A DNA stretch of 64,000 bases from Pedobacter duraquae. Lineage in GTDB: Bacteria; Bacteroidota; Bacteroidia; Sphingobacteriales; Sphingobacteriaceae. This document shows, piece after piece, positions 26,233-36,109 of this stretch. The first letter of the stretch is position 1, and the number at the start of each line of letters is the position of its first letter. The stretch spans positions 248,001 through 312,000 of the forward strand of contig NZ_SNWM01000001.1 in the NCBI RefSeq assembly GCF_004362245.1, written 5' to 3'. The position numbers and the translations under genes are program-made. A model generated the notes under the pieces. It made no database searches. It was not told where the DNA came from and saw nothing but the letters and a program-made list of their open reading frames with translations.

Positions 26233-28257
26233 TTGATTTAATAAAAAGGCCCACTTATCAGCAATCTCAGCAATAACTTTATCAGTAGGCTTTCCTGAAC
26301 CATGCCCTGCATTGGTTTCAATTCTGATCAGTACCGGTGCCTCCCCTCCTTGTTTTTCCTGGATCGTTGCAGCAAATTTAAATGAATGTGCAGGCACTAC
26401 CCTGTCGTCGTGATCAGCTGTAGTAATCAACATTGCCGGGTAGCGCGCAGCCGCTTTGATAGCTTGTACAGGGGAATATGCTAACAGATACTCAAACATC
26501 TCTTTCGAATCTTCTGAAGTCCCATAGTCGAAGCTCCAACCGGCACCCGCAGTAAACTTATGATACCTGAGCATGTCAAGTACGCCGACAGCGGGAAATC
26601 CTACTTTAAATAAATCCGGTCGTTGGATCAGCGTTGCCGCTACAAGGAGTCCGCCGTTAGAGCCACCCATTGCAGCAAGGTAACGGGATGAAGTATATTT
26701 TTCAGTAATCAGGAATTCCGCAGCTGCGATAAAATCGTCAAACACATTTTGTTTCTGCATCTGGGTTCCGGCTACATGCCATGCTTCGCCATACTCGCCA
26801 CCGCCTCTTAAATTTGCTACAGCATAAACCCCACCCTGCTCAATCAGCGCTACCACAGCCGTGCTGAATCCGGGCGTTAGGCTCACGTTGAAGCCACCAT
26901 AGCCATACAACACCGTTGGATTTTGCCCATTCTGCACCAGACCTTTCTGGTGTGTAATAATCATTGGCACCCGTGTGCCATCTTTGGAATTGTAGAATAC
27001 CTGCGTAGACGTATACAAAGAAGGGTCAAATTGTACGCCTGATGTTTTATAAATCTCCGAACTCCCGTTCGCAATAGTATATTTAAATATCGTGGGCGGA
27101 TAGATATAAGAAGTAAATGTATAATAAAGTTCTTGTTGATCTATTTTTCCACTAAATCCTGTTGCCGTACCTAAGCCCGGCAGGTCGATAGTTTGTTCGA
27201 GCGCACCAGAAATCGCGTATTGCTTTACCATTGAAACAGCATCTTTGATATAATTAGCAAAGATTTTACCTCCACCTGTTGAGGGGCTCAGCACATTTTC
27301 TGTTTCTGGAATCAGGTCCTTCCAGCTTTCCGGCTTCGCGGCGGCCACATGGGCCGTCACGATACGTCCATTGGGTGCGGCAAGATTAGTATATATGTAT
27401 AAAGTAGCGTCGACGTTGCAAAGCACATCATGGTTCTGTTCAAAATTATCCACCAAACATTGCAACCCGGCATCGCCTCCATCATTGAAGTCTTTGATGT
27501 AGAGCTCATTTCCGGACGTTGAGTTTGCTGCCGTTATTACCAGAAAACGCTCGTCTTCGGTCAACTCGGCACCTACATATCTGCGTGGTTGTGCGGCCCC
27601 TCCAAAAACCAACTGGTCTTCAGACTGGCCTGTACCCAGAGTATGGTAATAAAGACAATGCTGATCGGTTATGCCTGACAGTTGACTTCCCTCTTTAGGC
27701 TGGGTGTAGGTACTGTAATAAAAACCTGTATTGCCTTTCCAGGCTACGCCCGAGAACTTAACGTTAGTGATCGTTTCAGCAACAAGTTGCTTTGTCGCGG
27801 CATCCAGCACGTATATATCGGTCCAGTCAGCCCCACCTTCCGACACCTGATAGGCAAGCATACTGCCATCTTTGCTAAAGCTAATCCCAGCCAGGGCCGA
27901 TGTTCCTGATTCAGAAAAGGTGTTGGGATCTAAAAAAACTTCGGGAGTTCCGTCCTCCAGCTGCCGGTATAATACGCTTTGATTTTGGAGTCCGCTATTT
28001 TTATAAAAATAAGTATATACTCCCCTTTTAAAAGGTTGAGAAAATTTCTCGTAGTCCATCAATTTCTTCAGTCTTTCCTGGATAGCACTGCGGAAGGGTA
28101 TATGGTTTAGAAAATCCTGTGTAACAGCATTCTGTGCCTCAACCCATTCGGCGGTTTCGGCAGACTTGTCATCTTCCAGCCAGCGGTATGGATCTTGCAC
28201 CTGGATTCCAAAATAGTTATCAATTATCGTATCTTTTCGGGTAACTGGATATTTCAT
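26209..28257 (-). CDS. Prolyl oligopeptidase (S9A)
   Basis: A 682-residue serine peptidase that cuts short peptides after proline. The N-terminus (YPVTRKDTIIDNYFGIQVQDPYRWLEDD, shown only as a marker across parts) is the family signature. A seven-bladed beta-propeller spans about 75-400, and the alpha/beta-hydrolase domain follows with the nucleophile Ser533 in GGSNGG, Asp in TADHDDRV and His in NAGHGSG. The length is normal. No signal peptide is seen, so it should be cytoplasmic, unlike many Bacteroidota relatives that are exported. It is divergent from the M1 aminopeptidase at 28342, which points to a shared peptide-degrading role. Confidence 0.93.
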   Translation of the reverse strand: MKYPVTRKDTIIDNYFGIQVQDPYRWLEDDKSAETAEWVEAQNAVTQDFLNHIPFRSAIQERLKKLMDYEKFSQPFKRGVYTYFYKNSGLQNQSVLYRQLEDGTPEVFLDPNTFSESGTSALAGISFSKDGSMLAYQVSEGGADWTDIYVLDAATKQLVAETITNVKFSGVAWKGNTGFYYSTYTQPKEGSQLSGITDQHCLYYHTLGTGQSEDQLVFGGAAQPRRYVGAELTEDERFLVITAANSTSGNELYIKDFNDGGDAGLQCLVDNFEQNHDVLCNVDATLYIYTNLAAPNGRIVTAHVAAAKPESWKDLIPETENVLSPSTGGGKIFANYIKDAVSMVKQYAISGALEQTIDLPGLGTATGFSGKIDQQELYYTFTSYIYPPTIFKYTIANGSSEIYKTSGVQFDPSLYTSTQVFYNSKDGTRVPMIITHQKGLVQNGQNPTVLYGYGGFNVSLTPGFSTAVVALIEQGGVYAVANLRGGGEYGEAWHVAGTQMQKQNVFDDFIAAAEFLITEKYTSSRYLAAMGGSNGGLLVAATLIQRPDLFKVGFPAVGVLDMLRYHKFTAGAGWSFDYGTSEDSKEMFEYLLAYSPVQAIKAAARYPAMLITTADHDDRVVPAHSFKFAATIQEKQGGEAPVLIRIETNAGHGSGKPTDKVIAEIADKWAFLLNQMGLAYNS

Positions 28258-28341
28258 GCCTGCAATATAAGCTTAAATGTAAATTGGCGTTAATTACTTT
28301 GTGAATCTATAACTACATTCGCCCTTTAATATTTTCTTTAT

Positions 28342-30801
28342 ATGAGTAAAATCTCCCTGATGGCTAGCCTTGCACTTATAGCAGGTAGCTATAGTGCAAT
28401 GGCGCAGGCACCAGCAGCCCAAGTGGCTATTCAGCCTTATCGCGCTTCTGCCACAAAAGTAAACGCTTTGGTACATACTAAACTGGATGTACGATTTGAT
28501 TATGCTAAACGGTATTTGTACGGCAAAGAGTGGGCAACCTTTAAACCCTACGCCTATGCAACAGACAGCCTGACGCTTGATGCACAGGGCATGGACATTA
28601 AAACTGTCGCGTTGGTAAATGGTAAAACATTGCAGCCCTTAAAATTCAGCTATGACAAACAGGAAATTAAGATTCAGCTGGGTAAGAAATTTTTACCAGG
28701 CCAGGCTTATACTATATATATTGCTTATACGGCAAAACCTGACGAGTTAACTGTTAAGGGATCAACAGCCATTACCGATGCTAAAGGTTTGTACTTTATC
28801 AATCCTGACAGTGCTGTAAAAGGTAAACCCGTTCAGATTTGGACACAGGGAGAAACACAATCTTCTTCAGCATGGTTCCCAACATTGGATCGACCAAACC
28901 AGAAAACCACGTCGGAGATCAGCATGACTGTACCTGCAAAATACGTTACACTGTCTAATGGACAGCTGACTACGCAGGTAAAAAACACTGATGGCACGCG
29001 TACCGATACCTGGAAGATGGATCTTCCCCACTCTACCTACCTATTTATGATGGCAGTTGGCAATTTCAAGGTATATCATGACAAGTGGAAAACGAAAGAG
29101 GTAAATTATTACCTGGAGCCAGCCTATGCGCCTTATGCAAAACAAATTTTTGGCTTAACACCAGAAATGATAGATTTCTATTCTAAAACTTTGGGTGTAG
29201 ATTATCCATGGAATAAGTATAGCCAAATTGTGGCCAGGGACTATGTTAGTGGTGCAATGGAAAATACTACCGCCACATTACATGGCGAATATGTACAGCG
29301 TACGCCCAGACAAATGCTGGACGAAAACTACGATAATCCAGAAAGCACCATTGCTCATGAACTTTTCCATCAATGGTTTGGCGATTATGTGACTGCAGAA
29401 AGCTGGAGTAATATTACAGTAAATGAGTCGTTTGCTAATTATAGTGAGGTATTGTGGGCACAACACAAATACGGAAAGGATGTTGCAGATGACCACAATT
29501 ACAGAGATCAGCTGAGCTACCTGAGTCGCACTTCAAATTACACAAAACCACTCGTTCGTTTTAATTATGATGACAAGGAAGAGGTTTTTGACTTGGTTTC
29601 TTACCAAAAAGGCGGGCGAATCCTGAATATGATGCGGAACTATCTTGGTGATGCGGTATTTTTCAAGGGACTTAATATTTACCTGAAACAAAATGCCTTC
29701 AAAAATGGTGAGGCTCATTTGTTGCGCCTGGCAATGGAAGAAGCAAGCGGACAGGATATGAACTGGTTTTTTAACCAATGGTATTTTAATGCTGGCCACC
29801 CTGTTGTGAATATCAGCTATGCCTGGGATGCTGAAAATAAAAGAACCACGGTGACGATGAGCCAAACTCAAAAAGGAGCGCCGTTTATCATTCCTATGGC
29901 TGTTGACGTTTATTTAGGTGGCACCAAACAACGCCACCAGATCACGTTGAAAGATGCCGTACAATCTTTTACATTTCTAAGTCCAACCGAACCGGATCTA
30001 ATTAATGTTGATGCAGATAAGGTTGTACTTTGGGAAAAAGCAGACCAGAAAAGCCTGCACGCGTTCAACTTTCAGTTTGCGCATGCTCCTCTTTACGTAG
30101 ATCGTTTGGAAGCTATGTTGGTTGCGGCTAAGAACATTCAGGACCCGGAGAGCTTCTCGACGTTGATTACCGCCCTGAAAGACCCTTATTATAATATTCG
30201 TTTAACTACACTGAAGGTTCTCGATTTGAAAGATCCTGCTATTTCAAGGAAACTGATGCCTGAAATCCAGCGGTTGGCAGAAACCGACCCTAACAATTCG
30301 GTAAAAGCAGAAGCGATTAATATGCTGGGTACAGTTGTGAGCTCTGCTTACTTACCTATTTTCCAGAACGGCTTAAAAAGTCAGTCGTACAATGTGCAGG
30401 CTGCTTCATTAACTGCCCTGGCGAAACAAGAGCCCGCTAATGCTGTTCAAGCAGCCAAATCATTAGAGAAAGACAATAAGGGCTTGCTCACACGCGCCAT
30501 TAGACTGGTATATGCAAATAATGGCACATTGTCTGAACTACCCTATTTTTCTGAAGGTTTTGCTCAAAAAAGCAGAGCTGAGCAACAGGCTGCTTTACCA
30601 CTTTATTTAATTTTGGTAGGGAAACTGAATAATACTGCCGCGCTGGAGCTTGCCGTAGACGATGCGAAGGCATTCGGTCTGGGCAATAGAGCTCAGGGCA
30701 TGAACAGATATGCAAGCACATTGCTAAACAAACTCAAGGAAACGCCAATTGGCAAAGCCAATGTAGCTTATATTGATGCCGCTATCGCTGAATTAAAATA
30801 A
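28342..30801 (+). CDS. Secreted M1 aminopeptidase with C-terminal helical repeats
   Basis: An 819-residue zinc aminopeptidase. Signal peptide about 1-21 (ending SAMAQ). An N-terminal beta domain precedes the substrate-binding GAMEN motif (in SGAMENTTATL), and the zinc site HELFH at 339-343 is followed by Glu362 with the canonical 18-residue spacing. After the catalytic domain (to about 540), residues 590-800 carry HEAT-like helical repeats (LKDPYYNIRLTTLKVLDLKD, AEAINMLGTVVSS). It would release N-terminal residues from peptides in the periplasm. It is divergent from prolyl oligopeptidase with an 84-bp gap and ends in a hairpin terminator. Confidence 0.94.
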   Translation: MSKISLMASLALIAGSYSAMAQAPAAQVAIQPYRASATKVNALVHTKLDVRFDYAKRYLYGKEWATFKPYAYATDSLTLDAQGMDIKTVALVNGKTLQPLKFSYDKQEIKIQLGKKFLPGQAYTIYIAYTAKPDELTVKGSTAITDAKGLYFINPDSAVKGKPVQIWTQGETQSSSAWFPTLDRPNQKTTSEISMTVPAKYVTLSNGQLTTQVKNTDGTRTDTWKMDLPHSTYLFMMAVGNFKVYHDKWKTKEVNYYLEPAYAPYAKQIFGLTPEMIDFYSKTLGVDYPWNKYSQIVARDYVSGAMENTTATLHGEYVQRTPRQMLDENYDNPESTIAHELFHQWFGDYVTAESWSNITVNESFANYSEVLWAQHKYGKDVADDHNYRDQLSYLSRTSNYTKPLVRFNYDDKEEVFDLVSYQKGGRILNMMRNYLGDAVFFKGLNIYLKQNAFKNGEAHLLRLAMEEASGQDMNWFFNQWYFNAGHPVVNISYAWDAENKRTTVTMSQTQKGAPFIIPMAVDVYLGGTKQRHQITLKDAVQSFTFLSPTEPDLINVDADKVVLWEKADQKSLHAFNFQFAHAPLYVDRLEAMLVAAKNIQDPESFSTLITALKDPYYNIRLTTLKVLDLKDPAISRKLMPEIQRLAETDPNNSVKAEAINMLGTVVSSAYLPIFQNGLKSQSYNVQAASLTALAKQEPANAVQAAKSLEKDNKGLLTRAIRLVYANNGTLSELPYFSEGFAQKSRAEQQAALPLYLILVGKLNNTAALELAVDDAKAFGLGNRAQGMNRYASTLLNKLKETPIGKANVAYIDAAIAELK

Positions 30802-30829
30802 TGCAGCAACCGGCCTGTTAAACTTTTTT

Positions 30830-30863
30830 AAGAATGAGTATCATGTAGGATACTCGTTCTTTT
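30830..30863 (+). terminator. Terminator of the M1 aminopeptidase gene
   Basis: AAGAATGAGTATC (30830-30842) pairs with GATACTCGTTCTT, one G-T wobble, followed by T residues. It starts about 28 nt after the stop. Confidence 0.75.
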
Positions 30864-30944
30864 ACATAGGTAATAAATGCCATTTCCGTTAGCTTTAAGG
30901 TCTAATTTGTATGGCATAAAGGTAAATAGCAATTGGGATGGTAG

Positions 30945-30966
30945 AAATACCTACAATTAGGTATTT
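30945..30966. promoter_or_regulatory. Inverted repeat in a 433-bp gene-free stretch
   Basis: AAATACCT-ACAATT-AGGTATTT is a perfect 8-bp inverted repeat. It may be a regulator site for the dehydrogenase gene at 31235, or a hairpin in its leader. The rest of 30864-31234 has a candidate -7 element (TAATTTTG, 31215-31222) and nothing else I can support. Confidence 0.35.
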
Positions 30967-31234
30967 ACATAAAACAAAAAAGGGCGGGGTTAGTATCAAC
31001 CAACCCACACCCCATTAACGCTCTCAAGGGCTAAGTTATAAAATAGTATACTAGCAGACAAGGGGATGGCTGTTCATTTTTTTTATTGTTTTCATAAAAT
31101 TCTGTGAAAGGCTCTCGTAAACCCGGCATTTTCAACACAGTATTAGGACGTGTACCTAAACGGAACAAAAATAAAAAAGACAGTGTTTTTACATAAATAT
31201 TGAAGTTGGGCAACTAATTTTGATTTCAAAATAA

Positions 31235-32107
31235 ATGATCATGGTAACAATTAAAAATATAGGGTTTATTGGTTTGGGTAATATGGGTGTTCCCATGGCA
31301 ACAAATCTGGTGAACGCAGGTTTTTCAGTACAGGTATACAACAGGAACGCTCAGAAGGCAAAAGACTTTCAACAGACTGTTGATATCCAGGTTGCTGACA
31401 CTGTTGCTTCGTTGGTATCGACATCAGACGTGATTATTACCATGCTGAGCAATGATGCGGCTGTGCAGGAAGTTTATGGCAATCTGTTTGCTGCTGGTGC
31501 AGGAAAGGCTTCTATTTATATTGACATGAGCACTGTATCTCCCGAAACAACGCGGCAACTCGCTGCTACAGCAGCAGAGAAGGGAATTTCGTACCTTGAT
31601 GCTCCTGTATCCGGAAGTGTAAAACCCGCAACAGAACGACAACTGATCATCATGGTTGGCGGGGATGCTGCTGCGTTTGATCAGGTACAACCGGTTTTCG
31701 CCGCTCTTGGCAAATCGTCTACACTTTTAGGTGCCTCTGGTGCTGGTAACATTGCTAAACTCGCTATTAACCTGTTTTTGGGAATTACCATTCAGGGCTT
31801 ATCGGAAGCAGTTGTGTTTGCAGCAAAGAATGGAATCAGTGCCGAGGATCTGCTACCATTAATTAATAACGGACCGATAGGCAGCGGAATTACTAAGTTG
31901 AAGACCAGCAACATTGTAAATGAAGACTACACGCCAGCTTTCGCGCTTAAGTTATTAAAAAAAGATATCGGCCTCGCCGAAGCAATGGGAATGGACACCC
32001 CTACGGGAAAAGCTTTGTCGGCAACCTTGATTGACGCCGTGGAAAAAGGTCTTGGTGATGACGATATGGTAGCCATACACCGTTACTTAACAAAATTTAT
32101 TAGCTAA
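31235..32107 (+). CDS. 3-hydroxyisobutyrate dehydrogenase-like oxidoreductase
   Basis: A 290-residue beta-hydroxyacid dehydrogenase. The Rossmann motif GFIGLGNMGVPMA is at about 10-22, the substrate loop DAPVSGSVKPATERQ follows near 128, and the catalytic lysine is expected in AGNIAKLAIN. The C-terminal helical domain is complete. Members use NAD(P) to oxidise 3-hydroxyisobutyrate, tartronate semialdehyde, succinate semialdehyde and similar acids; the substrate here cannot be chosen from sequence. Start codons at 31235 and 31241 are both possible. The next gene follows after 29 bp but has its own promoter-like element. Confidence 0.9.
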   Translation: MIMVTIKNIGFIGLGNMGVPMATNLVNAGFSVQVYNRNAQKAKDFQQTVDIQVADTVASLVSTSDVIITMLSNDAAVQEVYGNLFAAGAGKASIYIDMSTVSPETTRQLAATAAEKGISYLDAPVSGSVKPATERQLIIMVGGDAAAFDQVQPVFAALGKSSTLLGASGAGNIAKLAINLFLGITIQGLSEAVVFAAKNGISAEDLLPLINNGPIGSGITKLKTSNIVNEDYTPAFALKLLKKDIGLAEAMGMDTPTGKALSATLIDAVEKGLGDDDMVAIHRYLTKFIS

Positions 32108-32124
32108 CAAAGGTTCCCTTATGT

Positions 32125-32132
32125 TATCTTTG
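32125..32132 (+). promoter_or_regulatory. -7 element of the CvfB-like gene
   Basis: TATCTTTG, an exact TAnnTTTG match, ends four bases before the ATG at 32137, which predicts a transcript with almost no leader. Confidence 0.5.
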
Positions 32133-32136
32133 CAGC

Positions 32137-32982
32137 ATGATAGCTATTGGACAATACAATGATTTAAAAGTCGCACAGAAAACTGAAAAAGGACTGATCC
32201 TTACTGACGGGGATAAAGAAGTGCTTTTACCTTATCACCTGGTACCTGCAACACTGGAAATTGGGGGCGACTTAAACGCATTTGTGTATATCCATAAGGA
32301 CGGGACTTTACTTGCTACAACCCAAAGACCTTTAGCCTGCGTAGGTGATTTTGCTTATTTAACGGTAATTGATTCGACCGAAGATGGGGTCTATATGGAT
32401 CTGGGCATCGATAAAGATATCTACGTGCCTACCCGGGAACAGAAGCGTCCGATGTTTAAGGGTGATAAGCACGTTGTCTATGTGTTTCTTGATGACAGCA
32501 ATGACCGTATGGTAGCTTCATCACGTTTAACGAATTTTGTTGAGGAAGATGATATCGACCTCGAAGAAGGCGATGAAGTAAGTTTGCTGATTGTAGACAG
32601 ATCTGATCTTGGTTTCAATGCGATCATCGATAATAAATATATCGGTTTGTTATATACCAACGAATTGTTTGACGAATTGCATTCCGGGGAAGTTAGAAGA
32701 GGCTGGGTTAAAAAGATTCGTGTAGAAGGAAAGATTGATTTAAGTCTGCAACCTATGGGTTATGGTCATATTTTGGACAGCAAAGAAGTTATTTTCCAAG
32801 AATTAAAAGCCAGTGGTGGTGTTATTGCCCTTGGAGATAAAAGCTCACCTGAAGATATCTACCACAGGTTCAAAATTAGCAAAAGTGCATTTAAAAAGAC
32901 GATCGGTTCTTTATATAAAGAACGTTTAATTGTGATTTCTGACCATGAAATCAAGATTAACGTTGATGAAGAAGCAGAATAA
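32137..32982 (+). CDS. CvfB-like S1 RNA-binding protein
   Basis: A 281-residue cytosolic protein of the CvfB/YitL family. It contains consecutive S1-type beta-barrels (about 5-60, 68-130 with VGDFAYLTVIDSTEDGVYMDLG as the clearest, and 140-200) and a C-terminal winged-helix-like segment (about 215-275, EDIYHRFKISKSAFKKTIGSL). CvfB binds RNA and affects virulence gene expression in Staphylococcus; the role in Bacteroidota is not established. It lies 29 bp after the dehydrogenase and 61 bp before the YtxH gene. Confidence 0.88.
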   Translation: MIAIGQYNDLKVAQKTEKGLILTDGDKEVLLPYHLVPATLEIGGDLNAFVYIHKDGTLLATTQRPLACVGDFAYLTVIDSTEDGVYMDLGIDKDIYVPTREQKRPMFKGDKHVVYVFLDDSNDRMVASSRLTNFVEEDDIDLEEGDEVSLLIVDRSDLGFNAIIDNKYIGLLYTNELFDELHSGEVRRGWVKKIRVEGKIDLSLQPMGYGHILDSKEVIFQELKASGGVIALGDKSSPEDIYHRFKISKSAFKKTIGSLYKERLIVISDHEIKINVDEEAE

Positions 32983-33043
32983 TTCGTTTTTTTAAAAACA
33001 CAATTGATGATAAGCTGTTACACTATACAAAAACACGTTTATC

Positions 33044-33424
33044 ATGAAATACAAAAAATTATTATCCAACTGCACATCCAGCGGATCTGATTCTTCTAAA
33101 GCGATTGTAGCACTTTTAGCCGGTTTAGCCGTTGGTGCTGTATTAGGTGTTTTATTTGCGCCTTCAAGTGGAGAAGAAACCAGGGGCCTTATTGCCGACA
33201 AAGCTGATGATCTTAAAGAAGATCTAAAAGATAAATATCAAGCTGTTAAAGACAGGGTAGCTTCTGGAAAGAACGACCTTGTTGACCTTAAAGACAGTGT
33301 TGTAGACAAGGTTAAGAGCAAAGCGCAAGGCCTGTCTGATGAATTTAAAGCGTACAAAGAAGACTCTTTAAATGCGGTAAAAGATGCATCTGATGATGCA
33401 AACGACGCCGTTCAGAACGCCTAA
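33044..33424 (+). CDS. YtxH domain protein
   Basis: A 126-residue protein with one membrane helix at about 22-42 (AIVALLAGLAVGAVLGVLFA) directly followed by APSSGEETR, the YtxH signature. The rest is a charged coiled-coil-like helix of Lys, Asp and Ala repeats. Members are small membrane-anchored stress proteins in many bacteria, with no fixed biochemical role. It ends at a strong terminator. Confidence 0.85.
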   Translation: MKYKKLLSNCTSSGSDSSKAIVALLAGLAVGAVLGVLFAPSSGEETRGLIADKADDLKEDLKDKYQAVKDRVASGKNDLVDLKDSVVDKVKSKAQGLSDEFKAYKEDSLNAVKDASDDANDAVQNA

Positions 33425-33461
33425 TTCTGATTTTATTTAAAAATCCCCCTAATTTGCACTG

Positions 33462-33500
33462 CCCCCAAAAAGTTAGATACTATTTGGGGGTATTTTTTTT
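33462..33500. terminator. Terminator after the YtxH gene
   Basis: CCCCCAAA (33462-33469) pairs with TTTGGGGG (33483-33490), followed by a run of T. It lies 38 nt after the YtxH stop and just before the stop of the convergent MG2/plug gene. Confidence 0.85.
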
Positions 33501-33502
33501 TG

Positions 33503-35980
33503 TTAATTCCTCTGACCTAATTGTAAATCACCATTACGGATTGTTTTACGAACGAGGTTACCTCTTGCCCCTACTCCCTCAATAATGACGGTGCAATCCT
33601 TAAGATTAGGAAAATTGTTGAAGCTAATTTTCGCCCGTCCTTGTTGATCTGTGATCAGATCGGGTTTCCAAAACATGGTTTTGACCACCTGGTTACTTTG
33701 CACTTCATGCGCAAAGGCTTCCTGGTAAAATTTATGCTGTAAGGCAAATATGCCAGGGATAAAGAGCGAATTGGCAGCCTGCTTTTGATGTTTATAAGAA
33801 TCGCCCTTCTTTGTAGTGATCAAAAGTACCCCACCCGAACCTCTTATACCATAAATAGCTGTTGTCAGCACATTTTTCATAAATTCTATACTTTCGACAT
33901 CCCTGGGAGATATTTCCCGAACGGATATCAATCCAGGTACACCATCAACTAAAACCAACATGTCGGGTGTGTGACTGCCGTCGGGTATCGCCGATCTTAA
34001 TCTGAAGCCACCGGGTACATTGACGATAGGCAATATCCCATCTAAGTTTGTCAGGTCTGGCAATTTCTCCACTACATCAGGAAGCAGAACTCTATCTGCG
34101 TTTCCAGGACCATTTAGATTTGTGGAGTGCGAATCTGCAAGCTTTATTTTCCGGTTATAATTTACTATATTGACATCTTTCAATTGATTAAGCCCCTTAA
34201 AATTAAACTTACTTTCGCCCCTAGTCTTCAGTTGGGCAACATAATTTCCATAATCCTTTGTTGTTTTAAATGCATCGACTATCCCCTTTAGGTTTTTATT
34301 ACCACTGGTATTTTCGGCTATATTCGGCCGTTGTTCATGATTGATAGTTACCGTATATGCTACACCCTGCCTGGCTTTAGCCTGAATCCTTAAGGGCAAA
34401 TATCCCAGAGAATCTGACAGATAAAAAGTGAATTGTCCATCTCGATTAGTTAACGTATCCAATAACATCCCCTTATCCAGTTCGCCGGCCAGCAAGGTAA
34501 TAGGGATGTTTGCTATGGGTGAGCCTTTGGAAACTCCTGTGATCTGTCCGCTAATTTTTATCCTCCGTTCGGCGGCAAAGACCGGATCTGATAATTGAGT
34601 GCCAGAAACTTGCTGCCATATAAACCTGCTCCAGCCCTGGGTAAGCATCAGGCCGTCCAGTTCTTCATCTTTTTTTTCCGAAGGGCTATTGAAGTAGTAG
34701 TTAGGCTGCTTTATGCTACCTTTCAAATCAGAATTGAGGAGGAGGTTGCTATAGATTGTTTGTTCATCGTCTTCATTGGCACTTAAATCACCGGAGCTGA
34801 CTATTGCCATCGAAAAACTACCAATTATTGGTTTTCCGGTTACGCTTGTAGCCTGCAATTCCAACTCCACCTTTTCATCTTTTTGGTAGGCTGGTTTAAA
34901 TCCCGAAAGCGCAAGATTTATCTTTTCCTGATAACTATTAAAAATTAATCGTTCAGATATTGGTTGATTCAAGTCATTGAGCAGGCTCAGCTGCAGGATA
35001 CCACCTGGTAGTTTACTTTTCGGTATGGTAATAGAAATTTGCTGGTCAGGAAGTTGTGTATCCATGTAAAACAAGGGAATACCATTTGACAACGGAATGA
35101 AAGTAAACGTTTTTTTGTTAAGGAGATCTTCAGTCGACTGAATTTTAACAAAAAGGCTATCTGGGTTGCTATTATTTGCTGTAAGAATGGTTCCGCTATT
35201 TAATGCAATTGGAAGTTGGACTTCCTGCTTTGATCCATCTGGAAAGTTAAAAACGGCCGTATACTGTTTTAACGATGATGGTGTAAACAGAAAACTGCCT
35301 ATTCCCGCATGTCCGGAACCGAACTCAAGGATGCTTTTACCGGCCTCATCAAGTAATAATCCTGATGCGATTACACCATTACCCCGCCAATTAACGATTT
35401 TAAAACCGACACGAGCAGTCAACCCGTTAATCAATTGCCCTCCCTCCGGAAAAAAACTGACCTTATATTTTTTTGCGTTATCAGCAATGCTTCCCTCTTT
35501 TTCAGCAGATTCAACGGAACCATTATAGGGGTTGATGATGTTGATGTATTTAGTAAAGAAAAATTCCGGACTGAAATTACGCATCCAATTGGTATATGCA
35601 CGAACATGATACATCCCTTGAGGAAGACTGTCGGACAGTGCTAAATCACCTGCGCTGAAGCCCGCTATTGTCTGTAAAATTAAAGTTTTTATGATTTTGT
35701 TTTGGTCATTTATCAGTTCAACATGCAAAATTCGGCTCAAATCACTGGGGACGTTTTTGACAGCATTGACGAGGTACCCGGCAAATCTGGCGGTATCTCC
35801 GGCAGCATAAAAAGACCTGTCAAAATGCAGATGTATTTTTTCCTGGGGATAATTTTTGCCCTGGCTATTCAGCTTGTCAATGATCATGCGCTCAGTGTTT
35901 TGCTGTGCAGAGGCTGAGCAAAAACATAAGATAAATGCAACGCAAAGAGCCATTATCGGATTTTTCATACAGGGAGACAT
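33503..35980 (-). CDS. MG2-type surface protein with TonB plug domain and no barrel
   Basis: An 825-residue exported protein (signal about 5-26, ending SASAQ; starts at 35980 or 35968). The opening block KIHLHFDRSFYAAGDTARF is the family hallmark, resembling macroglobulin MG2 domains. Beta-sandwich repeats follow, with the conserved LDGLMLTQGWSRFIWQ near 440-460. At about 640-725 a plug-like domain ends DVESIEFMKNVLTTAIYG and GSGGVLLITTKKG. There is no beta-barrel after it, only a further short beta region. Such proteins are common in Bacteroidota and probably sit at the outer membrane. A strong terminator upstream (36041-36081) separates it from GH97, so it may not belong to the PUL operon. 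Confidence 0.82.
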   Translation of the reverse strand: MSPCMKNPIMALCVAFILCFCSASAQQNTERMIIDKLNSQGKNYPQEKIHLHFDRSFYAAGDTARFAGYLVNAVKNVPSDLSRILHVELINDQNKIIKTLILQTIAGFSAGDLALSDSLPQGMYHVRAYTNWMRNFSPEFFFTKYINIINPYNGSVESAEKEGSIADNAKKYKVSFFPEGGQLINGLTARVGFKIVNWRGNGVIASGLLLDEAGKSILEFGSGHAGIGSFLFTPSSLKQYTAVFNFPDGSKQEVQLPIALNSGTILTANNSNPDSLFVKIQSTEDLLNKKTFTFIPLSNGIPLFYMDTQLPDQQISITIPKSKLPGGILQLSLLNDLNQPISERLIFNSYQEKINLALSGFKPAYQKDEKVELELQATSVTGKPIIGSFSMAIVSSGDLSANEDDEQTIYSNLLLNSDLKGSIKQPNYYFNSPSEKKDEELDGLMLTQGWSRFIWQQVSGTQLSDPVFAAERRIKISGQITGVSKGSPIANIPITLLAGELDKGMLLDTLTNRDGQFTFYLSDSLGYLPLRIQAKARQGVAYTVTINHEQRPNIAENTSGNKNLKGIVDAFKTTKDYGNYVAQLKTRGESKFNFKGLNQLKDVNIVNYNRKIKLADSHSTNLNGPGNADRVLLPDVVEKLPDLTNLDGILPIVNVPGGFRLRSAIPDGSHTPDMLVLVDGVPGLISVREISPRDVESIEFMKNVLTTAIYGIRGSGGVLLITTKKGDSYKHQKQAANSLFIPGIFALQHKFYQEAFAHEVQSNQVVKTMFWKPDLITDQQGRAKISFNNFPNLKDCTVIIEGVGARGNLVRKTIRNGDLQLGQRN

Positions 35981-36040
35981 ATATTTGGCTGCCAGAGCTA
36001 AGCGCTGACATTAACAATATAGTCAGTATTTATTACAAAA

Positions 36041-36081
36041 GAGAAAAGGCTACATCATATAGTACGATATAGCCTTTTCTC
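36041..36081 (-). terminator. Terminator after the GH97 gene
   Basis: GAGAAAAGGCTA (36041-36052) pairs perfectly with TAGCCTTTTCTC (36070-36081), 28 nt after the GH97 stop, with T-rich sequence after it on the minus strand. It marks the likely end of the PUL transcript. Confidence 0.85.
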
Positions 36082-36109
36082 CTATTTAAAGGGTATAAAG
36101 AAGATCTAC

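Noticed and set aside
31031-31213. A 60-residue minus-strand frame upstream of the dehydrogenase gene
   Set aside because: No family resemblance, low-complexity Phe/Leu run, and it covers the likely promoter region of 31235.
33503-35980. MG2/plug gene as part of the PUL operon
   Set aside because: A perfect 12-bp terminator separates it from GH97; it is adjacent and codirectional only.
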